A stretch of 29,676 bases of DNA. Origin: a virus. Location of the stretch: the IMG/VR virus record IMGVR_UViG_3300034106_000793, positions 1 to 29,676 of that record. The stretch is one strand, 5' to 3'. The translations under genes were made by a program, and so were the position numbers. The notes below the pieces were generated by a model, which was not told where the DNA came from, searched no databases, and was given only the letters and a program-made list of their open reading frames with translations. Shown in pieces: positions 27,687-29,676 of this stretch (position 1 is its first letter; every line of letters starts with the position of its first letter).

Positions 27687-29153
27687 TCACACCACGAAGA
27701 ACCCAGGCTCCGCCACAGGTTCAGGAGTCGTAGTAGCACGATCCGACGCCATCGCCAACGCAATCACAGCGTCAATCTTCCGCTTCGACTTACCCTTCGA
27801 CAACGTCCAACCATTGTCCTTCATCCGTTGCGCAGCCGACAACACCTGATCCGAAAACAACGGATTCCCATCATGCGCAAGTTTCTGATTCACAATCAAC
27901 TCATACAAATTCCCACACGCAGGAACCATACGCTGCGGAGACTGCGGAAACTCCACCATCGGAAACCCATCCTCAGCCAACGCCTCAGCAGTCCTCTGAA
28001 AAAACGCTGGGTCAAACGCAATCTCCTGAATATCAAACTGTTGCGCAACCTCACGCAAATACGACTCCACCGCAGACACATCCAACACACCACCCTCCGG
28101 CAACCAAATCTTCGCCCGAGCCACCAACTTCCCCTCAACATGCTGAACCAACACCACCGCCGTCGTATCACGCTTCAACGCCATATCAACCCCAACCCAC
28201 GTCGCAGCACCAGGCACAAGCTCCAACGTCGAACGACACAACTCCCAAGCACCCTGCGGCAACCACGAATCAGCAGCCGTCCTCACCCACTGATTCAGAC
28301 GGTACCTACGCACCGAAACCTCAGAAGTTTGACGCACCGCAATCTCCATATCCTCCGGGTCAAGAAGACCCTCAGCCAGATTCGGATTCGCCTCCAACCA
28401 CGCCTGCCGATCATTCAAGTCACAACCCTCAGCAGCCTCCCACCACCAAAACCCAAACGTCTCATCCTCAATCTCACCACGACACACCTTTTGGCCATAG
28501 CCATACAACAATCCACAAATACTCGTCAGGTCATACCCGGCAGTCGTAATCGCCACAATCTGCGGATCACGACGAGCACCCGAACCCAACGTCAACGCAT
28601 CCCAAAGTTCAGAGTTCGGTTGCACATGCAACTCATCAAACACCACCGTTGACGGATTCAGACCTTGCTGAAGTTTGGCGTCACTACTCAACACCCGATA
28701 CACGCTGTGCGTCGAAGGCACCTCAATCGCATCCCGATACACCTTGCAAATCCCAGACAACGCAGGCGACTGCTGCACCTGCCACTTCGCCTCATCAAAC
28801 ACCACACGAGCCTGACGCCTATCACCAGCAGCCGAATACACCTCAGCCCCATGCTCACCCTCAATCAACCCATACAACGCAACCAGCGACCCAATCAACG
28901 ACTTCCCGTTCTTACGACCCAACCCAATCACACTGCGCTTGTATCGCAGCAACCCATCGGCCCGACGCTCAAACAAATTGTCAATCAAACTCTTCTGCCA
29001 CGGCGTCAACACCAACGGCTCACCAGCACGAATCCCCTTGGATACATGCATGAAGGTCTCCGCAAAATCGGCGACCTTATGACCCTCAGTCTTCGGATAC
29101 TTCCACGGAGTCGACCACCTTGGTGTTGCGACGACGGAATTGGTCAAGTTCAT
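27687..29153 (-). CDS. Terminase large subunit
   Basis: The product is 488 residues from ATG 29153 (a TTG lies two codons upstream). The ATPase has Walker A in GLGRKNGKS (77-85) and Walker B VVFDELH (170-176), with a coupling motif near AITTAGYD (201-208). The RNase H-like nuclease has D323 in VGVDMALKRD, D381 in FDPAFF and D461 in KIDAVIALAMA. It is of the Terminase_1 type common in HK97-like siphoviruses. It cuts and pumps concatemer DNA into the prohead. Its start overlaps the small subunit gene by 68 bases. Confidence 0.93.
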   Translation of the reverse strand: MNLTNSVVATPRWSTPWKYPKTEGHKVADFAETFMHVSKGIRAGEPLVLTPWQKSLIDNLFERRADGLLRYKRSVIGLGRKNGKSLIGSLVALYGLIEGEHGAEVYSAAGDRRQARVVFDEAKWQVQQSPALSGICKVYRDAIEVPSTHSVYRVLSSDAKLQQGLNPSTVVFDELHVQPNSELWDALTLGSGARRDPQIVAITTAGYDLTSICGLLYGYGQKVCRGEIEDETFGFWWWEAAEGCDLNDRQAWLEANPNLAEGLLDPEDMEIAVRQTSEVSVRRYRLNQWVRTAADSWLPQGAWELCRSTLELVPGAATWVGVDMALKRDTTAVVLVQHVEGKLVARAKIWLPEGGVLDVSAVESYLREVAQQFDIQEIAFDPAFFQRTAEALAEDGFPMVEFPQSPQRMVPACGNLYELIVNQKLAHDGNPLFSDQVLSAAQRMKDNGWTLSKGKSKRKIDAVIALAMASDRATTTPEPVAEPGFFVV

Positions 29154-29628
29154 TGGCAACCCTTATCTCGGCGAGACCAAGACGAGCCCGGTCAGACGGT
29201 GTGAACCCCAACAACGATAGCCACGCCGTGATCTGCGCATTGAGTTCCCCTTTCTGCTTGATGAGCGGATGGGTGACCAACTGGCCGTTCGCCGTCTCAT
29301 AGAACCAGCGTGACACATCCGAACCCTGCCACTGTTCAATCAACGCCACCTGCTCGATGGCTGCACACAACTTCTGCACCAACGCCGAGTCATGCTTCTC
29401 CGACAGATGCCGACGGCCTGCATCCCAGAACAACGTCCAATGAGCCCGCCCATACTCCCCCAACGACACCGGGGCAGGAGGCAAATCGGTCAGGCTCACG
29501 GTTGCCAGGGCGAACTCAGGCACCGGCATGGCAGACAGACCGTTGCGGATCCTGGCGCCACGCAACCGCTTCTTCTCAATCGGTTCGGCCTTGCGGCCTC
29601 CGCCGGTTCCTGTTCGTGGCTTGGGCAC
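29086..29628 (-). CDS. Terminase small subunit, P27 family
   Basis: The product is 180 residues from GTG 29628. The basic, Gly-rich start (PKPRTGTGGGRKAEP) is followed by PAPVSLGEYGRAHWTLFW, helices around the SEKHDSALVQKLCAAIEQVA region, and a C-terminal FTPSDRARLGLAEIRVANE segment, the pattern of P27-type small terminases that recognise the packaging site. The ribosome binding site is weak (AGG). It is the first gene of the structural operon visible here. Confidence 0.85.
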   Translation of the reverse strand: MPKPRTGTGGGRKAEPIEKKRLRGARIRNGLSAMPVPEFALATVSLTDLPPAPVSLGEYGRAHWTLFWDAGRRHLSEKHDSALVQKLCAAIEQVALIEQWQGSDVSRWFYETANGQLVTHPLIKQKGELNAQITAWLSLLGFTPSDRARLGLAEIRVANELDQFRRRNTKVVDSVEVSED

Positions 29629-29642
29629 GCAACGAGCCTAGG

Positions 29643-29662
29643 CGGTAGGGCGCAACCTACCG
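29643..29662. repeat. Short perfect inverted repeat upstream of terminase
   Basis: CGGTAGG (29643-29649) and CCTACCG (29656-29662) flank a 6-base spacer, 15 bases upstream of the small terminase GTG. It may be part of an operator, an upstream terminator or a packaging-related site; the window ends too soon to say which. Confidence 0.45.
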
Positions 29663-29676
29663 TGCGTCCATTGCGC

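Noticed and set aside
27588-28652. A 354-codon plus-strand frame
   Set aside because: It lies opposite the large terminase gene, is Arg/His/Leu-rich as shadows are, and no other plus-strand gene is credible in the window.

Overview
The window is a continuous block of a tailed double-stranded DNA phage (siphovirus type) genome. Every gene I can support lies on the minus strand, so transcription runs from the right end (about 29.6 kb) to the left end (1). The order from right to left is the standard one: terminase, portal, protease, major capsid, connectors, major tail, tail assembly chaperones, tape measure, tail tip, adhesins, lysis, then nucleic-acid metabolism and small early-type genes. 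Genes are tightly packed, with many ATGA, GTGA and TAATG overlaps. No tRNA, integrase, repressor or CRISPR array was seen. The right edge lies just upstream of the small terminase and the left edge cuts a small gene. The host is very probably an actinobacterium. The phage encodes a WhiB-like iron-sulfur regulator, a family essentially limited to Actinobacteria and their phages. It also has a Thr/Glu/Pro-rich secreted surface protein of a style common in Acidimicrobiia and other freshwater actinobacteria.

Right part (about 16-29.7 kb), packaging, head and connectors: small and large terminase, a tiny two-helix membrane protein, portal, and a small structural protein. A protein built of six roughly 21-residue repeats follows, then a small beta protein and a Tudor-like/Cys-cluster protein. 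HK97-type protease and capsid come next. Inserted between the capsid and the head-tail connector is a four-gene modification cassette: GT4 glycosyltransferase, GT2 glycosyltransferase, a third GT-like protein and a SAM methyltransferase. The GT4 frame completely overlaps a 97-residue frame that starts 4 nt downstream. After the connector come a tail terminator, a 56-residue protein, the major tail protein, and a tail assembly chaperone with a CCCTTTG slippery site for -1 frameshifting.

Middle part (about 8.4-16 kb), tail and host surface: an HK97 gp10-like protein, an unexpected archaeo-eukaryotic primase-like protein, tape measure, minor tail protein, a duplicated 68-residue tail-fibre head, a glycine-rich adhesin, a small tail-fibre associated protein, and a secreted PA14-like/Thr-rich protein with its own signal peptide.

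Left part (1-8.5 kb), lysis and DNA metabolism: two small membrane proteins that are holin candidates, an M15 peptidase endolysin, a membrane/coiled-coil protein, and a HTH-like protein. These are followed by a metallophosphoesterase, a secreted lysozyme-like protein, WhiB, two PD-(D/E)XK nucleases, a possible single-strand DNA binding protein, and a series of small conserved or unknown genes. A terminator-like hairpin, a C-rich tract and a promoter-like sequence near 0.5 kb suggest a transcription boundary there.
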